NCBI GenBank assembly: GCA_030848705.1
Contig: CM061245.1
Span: forward strand, 73,333,564-73,397,563
Source of the DNA: Heracleum sosnowskyi
Taxonomy: Eukaryota; Streptophyta; Magnoliopsida; Apiales; Apiaceae
DNA: 64,000 nt
Direction of reading: 5' to 3'
Shown: one piece after another, positions 44,509 to 55,748 of the stretch
Layout: each line of letters begins with the position of its first letter
How positions within the stretch are numbered: the first letter of the stretch is position 1
The notes under the pieces: generated by a model
What the model was told of the DNA's origin: nothing
The model's database searches: none
The model's input: only the letters and a program-made list of their open reading frames with translations
Translations under genes and position numbers: made by a program

Positions 44509-44631
44509 ATCAGAAGAGTTACTGATGAGTTCACGAAGAAAGATATCTTTGTTGCTGTAGAAAGTGTTGATGATCAGACTCAACAGCTGGTTCATCTCGG
44601 CTTGGAAAGCAAACGTCTCAGTGTCCGCCAT
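44509..44631 (-). pseudogene. HSP90 first exon fragment
   Basis: ATG at 44631 on the minus strand gives MADTETFAFQAEMNQLLSLI, then NTFYSNKDIFLRELISNSSD, the N-terminus of cytosolic plant HSP90. The homology ends at D (44509), where GTATCC follows, as at an exon/intron border, so the copy appears to stop at the first intron. The rest of HSP90 is absent; E2 lies 20 bp farther on. This is a promoter-plus-exon-1 fragment of a heat-shock chaperone gene. Confidence 0.88.
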
Positions 44632-44735
44632 TGTCGTTGATTAAAAAACTAGGGTTTTGAGAAAATTAGAATAAAAATTAGAGAGTGATCAAAAACAAAT
44701 TAGAGTGATGCGAGGAGTCGGAGACTAGGGGACCG

Positions 44736-44774
44736 GTTTATATAGTGTTTAGTGTTATGAGTTCTGGAATGTTC
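44736..44774 (-). promoter_or_regulatory. HSP90 promoter: heat-shock element and TATA box
   Basis: TTCTGGAATGTTC (44762-44774) is a perfect TTCnnGAAnnTTC heat-shock element. CTATATAAACC on the minus strand (44746-44736) is a TATA box about 105 bp before the ATG. Spacing is that of a plant heat-shock promoter. It points toward lower coordinates, into E2. Confidence 0.75.
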
Positions 44775-44823
44775 TTTCCACTATAAATAAATCGAATTCT
44801 TGTATTTTTAGAATTGTTTTTAA

Positions 44824-44857
44824 CTAGCTTTATAACCCGTGCGAGGCACGGGTATGA
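44824..44857 (-). mobile_element. Helitron-type 3' terminal hairpin
   Basis: ACCCGTGC-GAG-GCACGGGT (44835-44853) is a perfect 8-bp GC-rich hairpin. On the minus strand it is followed by TATAAAG, then CTAG (44827-44824) and T, which is the plant Helitron 3' end. On the + strand CTAA also follows, but then A instead of T. The partner 5' end was not found, so element limits are unknown. Confidence 0.6.
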
Positions 44858-46429
44858 TCTAAATTTATATTTTGTTACACGTTTAAAAAATGAATTATTT
44901 GTCATTTCAAAGTTTTCTTTTTTTGCTTTCGATTTGTAATAGGACCTACCCTTGTTCATAAAAAAAATGTAAAATGGAAGAATTTTGATTTTTTGAATTT
45001 TGTAGTAGTCGTGATTAATTATGGGCGTTCATTGGTTTGGAAGAGATAGTTAATGGATTAAGAAGAAATTGAGTTGATTTGTCAGTTGCCTTAATTGTAT
45101 ATGTCGTGTCTGTAATATACACGCTAGTAGCTGTATTTTTTATTAATTTCATCAAATGTGTGAGAGTCAGCTACATTGTTCAGCATATGTTTTTTGGTTT
45201 TGACGTAAATAAGGTGTAATGAAGGACCAAAGTATATACACGACAAGTGTATATAGATGTTGGGCATGAACACAAGACCACACGCTTAATCTGATAATCA
45301 TGGTTACAAACGATGAACCAAAGTTGTTAATTTAGAAAATGTCTTAAAATTTTCTTTTTGAGATCAATTTGGTAATTGTTGTCCATTGACTATATTGATT
45401 GCATGTTATTTTTCGTTTCAAGCGATTTATTGTTTTTTTCTCGAACCTGCCTCATCATTGGAGGCAGGAACTGACGCTATAGATGTTGAGTTTATGTGCA
45501 TTATAGTGTATATGTCATGTTCATCTTGATTGTATGAGGTAATTTATACTTCGAATAATTCTTGTATACAATGTTGTTGACAATTTGAGGAATATCCTCG
45601 GTGATTTTTTCTTACGTGTGGACATGTGTTTATTAGTTTAATCATCATGTTCAAAATATTATTGAGTGTAGTATATTATTTCCCTTAAGTGTTAATGCAA
45701 CTATATAATAGTAATACCTGACCGAATTAAAATATGATTCTTTTAATCGGGACACCTACAAATCGCTCGACTTTCTTCTTGAAAAGAGTGAAAGTTGTTA
45801 TTTAAGCATTTTTCATGCCTACAATTGTCCTACTTAAAGCACGTATGTAGTTCAGGCGGTATGCCGAATATAATGTTTGTACTTTGTTCCATTTTCACTT
45901 AATTTTTAAATACCTAATTTATTTAGGTCATCCGACATGCATTCCAGCTGATATCTGAAGTGTCTTTTTCTTTCTTTTCATACAATAACATAATACTCTT
46001 TTCAGCATCAACTGATCAAAGTTGCACTTTGATCCTCAACTTCATTTAGTTAATTAAAAAAATTGTTAATTTCGGTAACCAAAAGCATGGACATACTCTA
46101 AATTTGCAAATTTTATTAGAATTTTTGAAATTTTTTATTGTTTTGCGTGTTAAAAGTGTGATAATGAGTTATTGGAATGTTGACAAAAGTATGTATGTGT
46201 TCTCATCAGTTAATTTGTTGAACTGTTATAATTTAAGTAAATGTTTGTTTTTATCTGTTTATGTGCAAATTTAAACCCATTTTTCTTATAAATGTAATAT
46301 TAAAAGTTTGATAGACGATACATTCGAAAACTAAAAGTCCGACATGATTGATACTTTTTTAATATTTCTGGAGTTAAATTTCCTTTACATAGATTTGCTT
46401 TTCATGTTGAATGAGATGAACATCAGTAG
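44858..46429. other. AT-rich DNA, possibly Helitron interior
   Basis: No gene seen. If the hairpin at 44824-44857 ends a minus-strand Helitron, this is its body. Confidence 0.35.
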
Positions 46430-47087
46430 GCGTATTAATTCTTTATCCGTAGACTACCATTCTATGTTAATTATCCGTAGAAAGGTAATCTCAGAATATC
46501 CGTAGAAGTAATATTCCATAACTGTATCCATAGATGGGACATGACATTCTTGGCTGCATCCATAGATAAAACATGATATCCTCAGCTGTATCTGTAGATC
46601 GACTTCCTTCAGCTTTTATCCGTAGATATGATGTCCTCAGCTTTTATCCGTAGACGAGATAAGATGTCCTCAGCTTCTATCCGTTGATGGCATTTGATGT
46701 TTTCAGCTCGTATCCGTAGATGAAATAAGATTTCTATAGCTTTATCTATAGAACAGATACACTTAGCTTCATCTTTAGATAAAACATCTTGTCATCCTTA
46801 TTGATTCACCATTACTGAGTTGTTTAGGCAGGCTTACCACTGAAACACTTGGTGCTTGATTAGAAGTCTATTGGCTTGCTTCTGAATTGCTTCCTAACTT
46901 GATGACAGAATATCTTCCATTCATTTGATGTGACTTTTAGACCTTGAATAGATAAAATGCCTTCTAGTTAGCTTCCTGATTTATCAGCTTCTGTGAACTA
47001 GCTTTCTGACAATCAACTTCGGTATCATGATCAAATTCTTATCTTGAGTATTTTGTTATCATCATTCCAAATGTGTCAACCCTAACA
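46430..47087 (-). repeat. E3 3' LTR (left limit uncertain)
   Basis: Contains 12 copies of (T/C)ATCC(G/A)TAGA and variants between 46440 and 46785, about 30 bp apart. The right edge is exact, the left edge is not recognised and may lie farther left. Confidence 0.65.
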
Positions 47088-49030
47088 ATCTCCCCCTATT
47101 TATGACTGTTAGAACTGGCATAAATCCTTAAGTTGATGATAACAAAACCCTTCAATGTTCTCAGTGATCTTAAGATAGAGATTAATACTGGACAGAATTT
47201 GATGATGCTGCAAAAAGAAAAACAACAACTTGAAGCTGTCAGATTCCATATACTTTCCTGTAACTTAGTCTATACCGTCTTCTAAGGGGTTCCAATAGAT
47301 TGTAATCGAGGGTAGAGAAATTATGAAGTCTAAGATCTCCTTCTAACTCCCCCTGAGAACAACCTATCTTCTCTGTTTAACTTCTCCCCCTTTTTATTAT
47401 CAGCAAGTACGATAGAGGAGGCATTAACTTAGTTACTGAATAAGATATTTGGGTATAGGAATCCAACACTTCAAGGATCGAAAGATTTCTCTCAGAAATC
47501 TCTCTATTCTTGCATCAGGATCTCATCCTGGCTCACTTCACACAACTCACCTTCCGTTACTAAAGGGGTACTCAAAAAATCTCATTTTGCCATGCTAGAA
47601 GAATTAGCATGCCTCTTATTCTCTCCCTCTCCTTTTGCCTGGTCTTAAGCCAACCACTCCATTTTCTCCCTTCCCACAATCCTATAGATGTCTCAACTAT
47701 ATTGAATTCCTTGATACTCAGTTGGAATGAGCCGAATGATTTTTCAAGAAAGAGTTAGGGAAATCAATATCGCTGGTCTACGGATAATTGCTGGTTAGGC
47801 TTATCCGTAGATTGAGAGACACCTGTCTACGGATGAAGGATATCCATAGAGGATTTTGAAGAATGGGCTTGTGAATTAGAAATTGATGTAAGTTCTGTGA
47901 AGATTGAATGTGACATTTAAGTGCACAGTGCTTACATCAAGATCATCAAAAAAAAAGAGACTAGTGATCCAACGAATTCTCTGAAAGACAATGATCACTA
48001 GGTGAATGGAGCTTCTCCAAGAGTTCAGAAAATGGAGAATCAAGTACTGATGAGTTGAATGCTGCAGTTATCACTTAATGAGGTGAAATGGACTGGGGAC
48101 TACATCCTCACATTTGAAGAAGATGCATCAAACTGAATTTAAGAATATTGTGTGCTCCCCTTGTGCCTGTGCATATATTTTCTTTCTACTTCAAGAAATA
48201 GAAATGGTAATACGCCACATATTGCACACAGTGTCCCAATCCCTCATTAGTGCTCCTGGATATGAGCATTTTTCAATGATCATAGTCTTTTGAGAGACTG
48301 CAACCAGAAAAGAGCTAATCCTTTTTAACCATTATGCCTTTTTGAGAAGACATAAGGTAGTTTGGCTCGTAATCTCACCCTCACATTTCTTCTAGTGGTT
48401 TCTTGATGTTCACCACTGCCCTCACCCTCACTTAACTCCTTCATCACTCCCCACTGGTTGAGATTTGCTAGAATTTTGCAACTACAGTGTTTTGAGAAAC
48501 TGTAGAGGGGGTTAGGAGTTGTTTGTTACATTTAGGATGTAACTGATAGGGTAGAGGGCTTGGGGGGTCATTCCAATCAGTTCTTATCTCAGTTTTTGAA
48601 AAGGCAAAGAAAAATGATATAGATTTTAACAAGTGAGAGTTTGATAAAGATTAGATGATTACCTTCCCTTTATCAGTGATGAACTTTTAAGAGCCTTCTC
48701 CATTGAAGGTTTATTCTCCTAAAGTCCAGGATTACCAGTTTCCCCGTTAATTGTTACAACTTCCTCATAAAGACCATCAGAAGCTGCAAATACCTAACTT
48801 GATTAGATTGTCAAATTCTTTAAAATTTCTTCAAGTTTTCTTCTGATGTTTCTTCATTGAGTTCATGCAAAATAGATGAAACAGTTGTTGTGTTGCTCAG
48901 AGAGCTCACTAGTCTGTTAGTTGAACAATTAGGGCTTCTTGATAACTTAATCAAAGATGTAGAACTAAAGGTCTACTGATATTCATAAAGCACACTTTGA
49001 TTAAGTCATCAAAAGAGAAATAAAAGTGTA
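47088..49030 (-). other. E3 interior, 3' non-coding part
   Basis: PPT-like CTCCCCCT tracts (about 47090, 47348, 47385 on +) and four words at 47776-47850 (two in each orientation). No intact ORF; presumably the remains of an env-like region. Confidence 0.55.
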
Positions 49031-50444
49031 TGTTAGGTCCTGATAAGTTTGTAGAAGGGGGGTTGAATACAAACTATACCGTTTTATCGAAATTTGTTCT
49101 TTGAATAATTTAACAATTAAGAACAAATTAATGCGGAATATAAATGAAACAAAATTCAAGTTAAATATAAACTATATTAAACTTGAAGGGTGTTGCAAAT
49201 ACAGTACGGATTACAAAGTATTTATCTCAAGCTAATTAATACAAATTTAGAATAAATTCGACATGAACTTTTCTAATATTTGTAATAAAAAGATCGAATG
49301 CTAAAAGCAAAGTTCGAGATAAATTCTAGGGATAAAAATACGCTAGTTAATCAAAGCAATACAAGTAATCAACTTCTAGTGGTTTGGATTTAACAATACA
49401 AACTAGAATTAATTGCTTGAGAAGAAATGAGATCAAATGGCTTTTCTTCTTTTGCTGGAGAGAAAGTTCTGTGTGTTTGATAATTCTGATGATATAATGT
49501 TCAGTGCTTTTTCTTTCTGCACTGCCTCGGGTCATATACAATTTAATTAAGCCTGTATGACCTTTTAATTTAAATCAAAATGATTTAATCAAACAATCAA
49601 AACACTTGTATGACCTGAGGTATAAAGCTCGGTAGAACCTGCTTCAGCAAAAGAACCTTCAGAAAGTGCTCGGTATGACCTAGCATACTTCTACCAACTT
49701 TCGGTATGACCTTAGAAAAGAACCAGTATGACCTGAGAAATCATTCTGTATCACCTACCAAAGTGCTGAGCAATGATTCAGTATGACCTTATAAATTACT
49801 CGGTATGACCTCAAATTATTCGGTATGACCTTAAAATGATTCGGTATGACCTGTCATTATACCATTAAGTTAATTTCCTTTAATTAAATTAGTTAATTTA
49901 AATTCTGAATTAAATTAATTCTTTTCTGGAATTAATTTAATAAATAATTTAAACAACCAAATTAATTAATTTAATAAATTAAAAGAAGATAACTTAAAAT
50001 CCTTGCATTCCTCTATCTTCTGAAAACCACTGAATATAGATGATTTAATTCCACTGATTGATGTCGTCATTCGATGCACTGTCTGGTTCATGAATAACTG
50101 ACTTCAATGAAAATTCTTCATCTTTAAAACATTTAAAGCTGTGGCTTCTTTTCTTTAGCTCTGATTAAACTCTGTATCATGTACTTCTTCTGTCACCAAC
50201 TGGAAATCTCTGTCACTGTAGTAAATCCACTTTCTTGAATACTTCACTGAGGCTTGAACAATAAATTGAACTTCTTTCAATGTAGAATAACTTCAAGTCT
50301 GTAGATGACTTTAATTCTCCATTCTCTTGACAGATAAAACTCTATGAGATTCCTGTGACCTTAATCTAATATTTACTTATTACATTCTTGTTTAAGTTGA
50401 GTAGAATCCTCGAATTACAAATAGGCTATAGCATATGCCTTTCA
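49031..50444 (-). repeat. E4 3' LTR
   Basis: Has 11 copies of CGGTATGACCT or close variants at 49550-49855, and the hairpin AGTTTGTA (49046-49053) with TACAAACT (49068-49075) around a C-run. ORF 49347-49541 recurs in the other LTR and is not a gene. Confidence 0.95.
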
Positions 50445-50457
50445 ATCTCCCCCTATT
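50445..50457 (-). promoter_or_regulatory. E4 polypurine tract
   Basis: CAAATAGGGGGAGAT-type tract abuts the 3' LTR on the minus strand. A second GGGGGAG tract lies near 50863. Confidence 0.85.
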
Positions 50458-50603
50458 TGTTTGTTAGAGAATAACAACCAAATACCTAGAGGATCACTCA
50501 ACTAAAACCAAGAAAAAGATAAGACTCTTAAGCCTAAGTAAATATTAGAAAGTTCTGGATCAAATATGACATTTCCAGATTTCACCAGTAAAGATAAATA
50601 CAA

Positions 50604-50765
50604 GACAGATGTTCCTCTAGACTGAATATATGATAACATTGAACCTGTCTTGATTTACCTAAGCTCTATACATATAACATTTACGACAGATGTTCCTCTA
50701 GACTGAATATATGATAACATTGAACCTGTCTTGATTTACCTAAGCTCTATACATATAACATTTAC
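50604..50765 (-). repeat. Perfect tandem duplication of 81 bp
   Basis: GACAGATGTTCCTCTAGACT and the following bases to CATATAACATTTAC occur twice in a row (50604-50684 and 50685-50765) with no difference seen. Confidence 0.9.
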
Positions 50766-52469
50766 AAAACAGAGCTAATTTTTCTTTACTCCCCTGAAAC
50801 TCCTCATTTACCTTTTATATCTTTTTCAGCTCCCTCTTCCTAGCTTCTCCAAAATTCTCCCCCTTAGTTGAGGAATTCTCTACAGATTTCACTTTATGAG
50901 TATCTGAAGCCAGTAGGAGTTGAGATAGTTGATGGAGTTGATCTTGGGAAGTAAATGTGTCTTCAAAATTTCCTTGAGTAGTCCCAGCTGATTGTTGACA
51001 GAGGTGGAAGAAGAAGACCGTTCAACCACTTGTGCTTGCAAAATCTTTATCAGCATGGGTTTTGAATAGATGTTCCTGTAGATCAGCTATGTGAGCTAAC
51101 TACATTGCAGTGTATGTGTCTGTGTGTGCACTCACTTGAATTTCTCTTGTAAGTGTATCACTCATCTCACGTGCATGTGTTTCACTCAGTGTTTGACTCT
51201 TATCACTCAACATTAGCTGTCTGTTTGCTCCTTTTTGATCAGTACCTGCATTGAAACTCACCATAGCCTCTTCAAGAGAGGTCAGTGGTGGTGCAATGGG
51301 AGTTCGCAAATCCCGATCCTCAATCATGTCTATCAAATCACTTGGATTTGAAATCTGAATTGCTTCAGTGATAGACTGACCAAGTTGCCTTCCACTTTCT
51401 CCAGATAAATCTGCGAGTGGAAAATCCCTTTGGGAGCCAGAGATGTTCACTCTGGGAGGGGAGAAAATGATTCTATTTAAATTGGCAAAGAATCAAATTT
51501 TCCCTCAGATGCCTGTGAAGGCACTTCTACCGTAACAATGGTAGGCACTGTAACCAGTTGCAGGTGCTCTGCTTTCACTGTGTCCTGAGTTTCATCTTAT
51601 GAAATTGTTTTCTCCCATTGTGAGTAATGAGAGTGTGCTTGACTCAGTACAAAGTGCCATGACCCTATGGCGAATTTCAATAGATTCATCCTGTTGAGAG
51701 AATGTCTCTAGAAACAGTTCATTGGCCATTTCAAAGTCCATATCCTATTGAGAGGATACAGATGGGCTGACAGATGCCTCAGTATATGTTGAATTTATTT
51801 AGAGGAGGCAGAGCTGTGGGATCACTCACTATTTCAATCAAAATACTTCTTTATTTAACATTTGATTTCTGTTTAGGCTGAGAGGTCATGTAATTAAGTT
51901 GTAGACTCATTGTTTGGCTCTAAGACCTGGGATAAAGATTGTGGATCTACAATCCCTTGGTCAGTCCTAACAACCACTTGGGTTCAGCAACAGTAAAAGA
52001 AGTGGATTGAGAGATAGAAAGTAATATCTGAATTGGATTTTGCACTGAATTTCCAGCTAAGCAAGAGCTAGATCAGAAATAATAATATATACAAAATATT
52101 TACAAAAACAACTAAGACAAATAGAAAATAAAAGATAATAAATAATAAGCAATAAAAATAAAATAAAATAATAAATATACATAAAACTATTTACATGTAA
52201 GTGCATAAAAATAATATAAACTTGCAGAAATATTTAAACAACAATATTTACAATCTAAAACTAACTTAAATGATTCTAAATAAATAAATTTTCAATAAAA
52301 ATAAGTTTCTCCACTTAAAAAATATGAGAAAAGTATTTTTTAAGAAAATAAATTATTCAAAATATTTAAATTAACAAGCTTTATACTCTAAACAAGAATT
52401 GACAGTAATATCACTTAACAACAACAAGAGAAAAATGATTTTTAGAAAAGAACAAACAGGACAGAGACA
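50766..52469 (-). pseudogene. E4 3' region with remnant ORF (51100-51450)
   Basis: A minus-strand ORF of 116 codons (MNISGSQRDFPLADLSGESG, ending TDTYTAM) is flanked by decayed sequence. By position it is what remains of an env-like or third ORF. From about 52070 to 52400 the DNA is A-rich and non-coding. Confidence 0.5.
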
Positions 52470-55400
52470 TTATGCATCACTAAGACTGTTCAACATACCC
52501 AACTTACTAACTAACTTAGTAAATGTGGATTCGTCAAGAGACTTAGTGAATATATCTGCAGTTTGTTCTTCTGTGGGTACAAAATGTAACTCCACAGTTC
52601 CATTCATGACATGCTCTCTAATAAAATGATACCTGATGTCAATGTGCTTCGTTCTCGAGTGCTGCACAGGGTTGTTGGAGATTGCTATGGCACTTGTATT
52701 ATCACATAAAATAGGAATTTTGTCTAATACAAAGCCATAGTCCCTCAATTGATTCCTTATCCATAGGATCTGAGCACAGCAGCTTCCAGCAGCAATATAT
52801 TCAACTTCTGCTGTTGAATTGGAAACTGTTTGCTGTTTCTTGCTATACCAGGAAATCAATCTACCTCCTAGGAATTGAAAACTCCCAGAGGTACTCTTTC
52901 TATCCACAACACTACCTGCATAATCAGAATTTGTATATCCAATAAGATTAAAATCAGAATCTTTAGGGTACCAGATACCTAGATTAGGTGTACCCTTAAG
53001 ATATCTCAAGATTCTTTTCACAGCAACGAGATGTACATCTCTAGGGTCCGCTTGGAACCTTGCACACAAGCATGTAGCATACATAATATCTGGTCTACTT
53101 GCAGTAAGATAGAGTAAGGAGCCAATCATACCTCTGTAGCTTGTAACATCTACCTTGATAGAATTGTCAGAAGCTCCAAATTTGATGGTTGTTGAAGCTG
53201 GAGTCCTTGCTGATGCTGAATCCTCCATGTGATACTTCTTGAGGAGTTCTTTGAGATACTTGGATTGACAAATAAATATACCATTTGACCTTTGACTTAC
53301 TTGCAATCCAAGAAAGAACTTCAGCTCACCCATCATACTCATTTCAAACTTACTCTGCATTAGCTCAGCAAATCTCTTACAGAGATTATCATTAGTAGAC
53401 CCAAATATAATGTCATCCCCATAGACTTGGACTAATATCATATCACTTTTGTGTTTCTTTGAAAAAAGAGTTTTGTCTATGATACCTCTAACAAAACCAT
53501 TTTCTAAAAGAAAACCAGAGAGAGTGTCATACCATTTTCTTGGGGCTTGTTTAAGACCATAGATAGCCTTGAAGAGAAAGTACACAAAGTCCAGCATCTC
53601 CTGATTTTCAAAGCCAGGGGGCTGTTCCACATACACTTCTTCATCAAGCTCACCATTTAGGAATGCACTCTTAACATCCATTTGATAGACTTTAAAATTG
53701 GAGTAAGCAGCAAAAGCTAAGAACATCCTGATGGCCTCAAGTCTAGCCACTGGTGCATAGGTTTCATCATAATCAATGCCTTCAGCTTGTGAATACCCTT
53801 GTGCAACCTGTCTTGCCTTGTTCCTTGTAACAATGCCATCCTCATCTAGCTTGTTCCTGTATACCCATCTTGTACCAACTACTTTCTTGTTCTTTGGCCT
53901 GGGTACCAGCTTCCAGACTTGCTGTTGTTCAAACTGATTGAGTTCATCTTGCATAGCAATCACCCAATCTGGATCAGTCAGTGCTTCCTCAGTTTTCTTT
54001 GGCTCCATTTCAGATAGAAATACTGAATAATGACATTCATTCTGAGTTGCACTTCTAGTTTTAACTCCAACATCTGGATCACCAATGATCAGCTCAAAAG
54101 GATGAGCTCTATTCCATACAGTCTGTCTTGGAAGATTTGATCTTGATGATTCGCCTTGAAATTCACTTTGATGTTGTGAGTGACTAGTTGATCCTTCATT
54201 TGCTCCCCCTGAGTTGTTGCTTGATTGCCTTGATGATTCTTCTCAAGTGTTGGTGGTATCTCCATTGTTACCAGTGTTTCCACCACCACCACCATGATCA
54301 TTATCATCATTGTTATTATCATTACCAGCAATAACTTCAGGTGGTGCTCCATCATCTGATTCTGAGTCTGGCAAGTTATCAAACTTCAGCTTCTCAGATG
54401 AATCTTCTTTTTGGATATTAGGGATCTTAGTGTCATCAAAAGTAACATTGACACTTTCCTTTACTGTGTGACTGCCAACCAAGTAGACCCTGTAAGATCT
54501 TCTGGAATAACCAACAAAAATAGCTTCTTGTGCCTTGGCATCAAATTTGCCACGTTTAACATTGTCATCTATAAGCACAAAGCATTTTGCTCCAAATACA
54601 TGAAAGTACTTGACAGTTGGTTTCTTGTTGTTCATGATCTCATACGGAGTCTTCATTAAGTCTTTGTTGATTAAAGTTCGATTCTGAGTATAACAAGCTG
54701 TATTAGCTGCTTCAGCCCAAAAGTACATTGGAAGTTTAGACTCACTTAACATAGTCCTTGCAGCTTCAATCAATGTACGATTCTTTCTTTCCACTAATCC
54801 ATTTTGTTGAGGAGTTCTAGGGGCAGAATACTGTCTTGTTATTCCTTTATCAGCACAAAAGTCATTTAGGATTGCATTCTTGAATTCAGTACCATTATCT
54901 GACCTTATGGCTCTAACAGGGAATCTAGAATCCAGCTCAATCAACTTTATATGGCCAATCACCAGGTATGGGGTCTCATCCTTGGAATGTAGGAATAAAA
55001 CCCATGTATATTTTGAATAGTCATCAACAATCACAAGTGCATATTGTTTCTTTGACATGGACATCACATTAACTGGACCAAACAAATCCATGTGCAGTAG
55101 CTGAAGTGGTTCAGTTATTGATGATGTGTCAGTGCCCTTGTGAGAAGCTTTCTTTGACTTTCCTTTCTGACATGCCTCACACAGTCCTTCCTGTGTAAAT
55201 TCCATATGAGGCAAACCTCTAACCAATTCCCTCTTGACTAAAGAGTTCATGGTTTTGAAGTTAAGGTGAGACATCTTCTTGTGCCATAACCAACTATCAT
55301 CTGATGAAGCTTTAGCATAAAAACAATTAACTTCATCTTTGAATCCCGAGTTCAGATCAGCTATGAACAAGTCACCTTTCCTTACTCCTTGAAGAGCAGG

Positions 55401-55748
55401 CTTTCCATTCTTCTTGTGAAGGATCTGACACTTCTCTCTTTCAAAGGAAACATCATATCCTCTGTCACAGAAATGACTGATGCTGAGAAGATTGAATCTC
55501 AGAGCTTCCACAAATGATACATCTTCAATGATAACATTTCCATACTTCAAACAGCCATATCCTTTCGTAATACCCTTGCTGTTATCTCCAAAGGTAACTA
55601 CTGGGCCAGCTTTCTCAACCAAATTTGATAGCAGGGCTCTATCTCCGGTCATATGCCTTGAAAAACCACTGTCAAGAATCCACATAACACGGTTTACTTG
55701 TTTAACTCCCTGCAATACCAAATTGATTAGACCTTCTTCGGAGCCCAA
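52470..55748 (-). pseudogene. E4 Pol (PR-IN-RT-RNase H), one stop
   Basis: Two open stretches in the same frame, 55748-54243 and 54008-52470, separated by TGA at 54245-54243 and a short linker. Protease motif DSGFSRHMTG (usual Cys is Phe). Integrase is complete with D in HMDLFGPV, D in RSDNGTEF and E in QQNGLVERKNR. RT is complete but reads QVYGDDIIFG where Copia has YVDD. RNase H reads GYTNSDYAG where the first catalytic Asp (D-x-D) is Asn; AEVEYIAAG keeps the Glu. It ends ADIFTKSLDESTF. The pol frame overlaps the end of gag in another frame. Confidence 0.92.

Noticed and set aside
16219..44862. One large + strand Helitron carrying the small gene and all gene fragments
   Set aside because: Attractive, but the + strand end at 44862 is CTAA followed by A and not T, the CTAG-T end is on the other strand, and I cannot show copies. 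Kept only as a hypothesis.
49347..49541. 64-codon ORF in E4 LTR (again at 58043)
   Set aside because: Present only because the LTR is duplicated; no coding signature.
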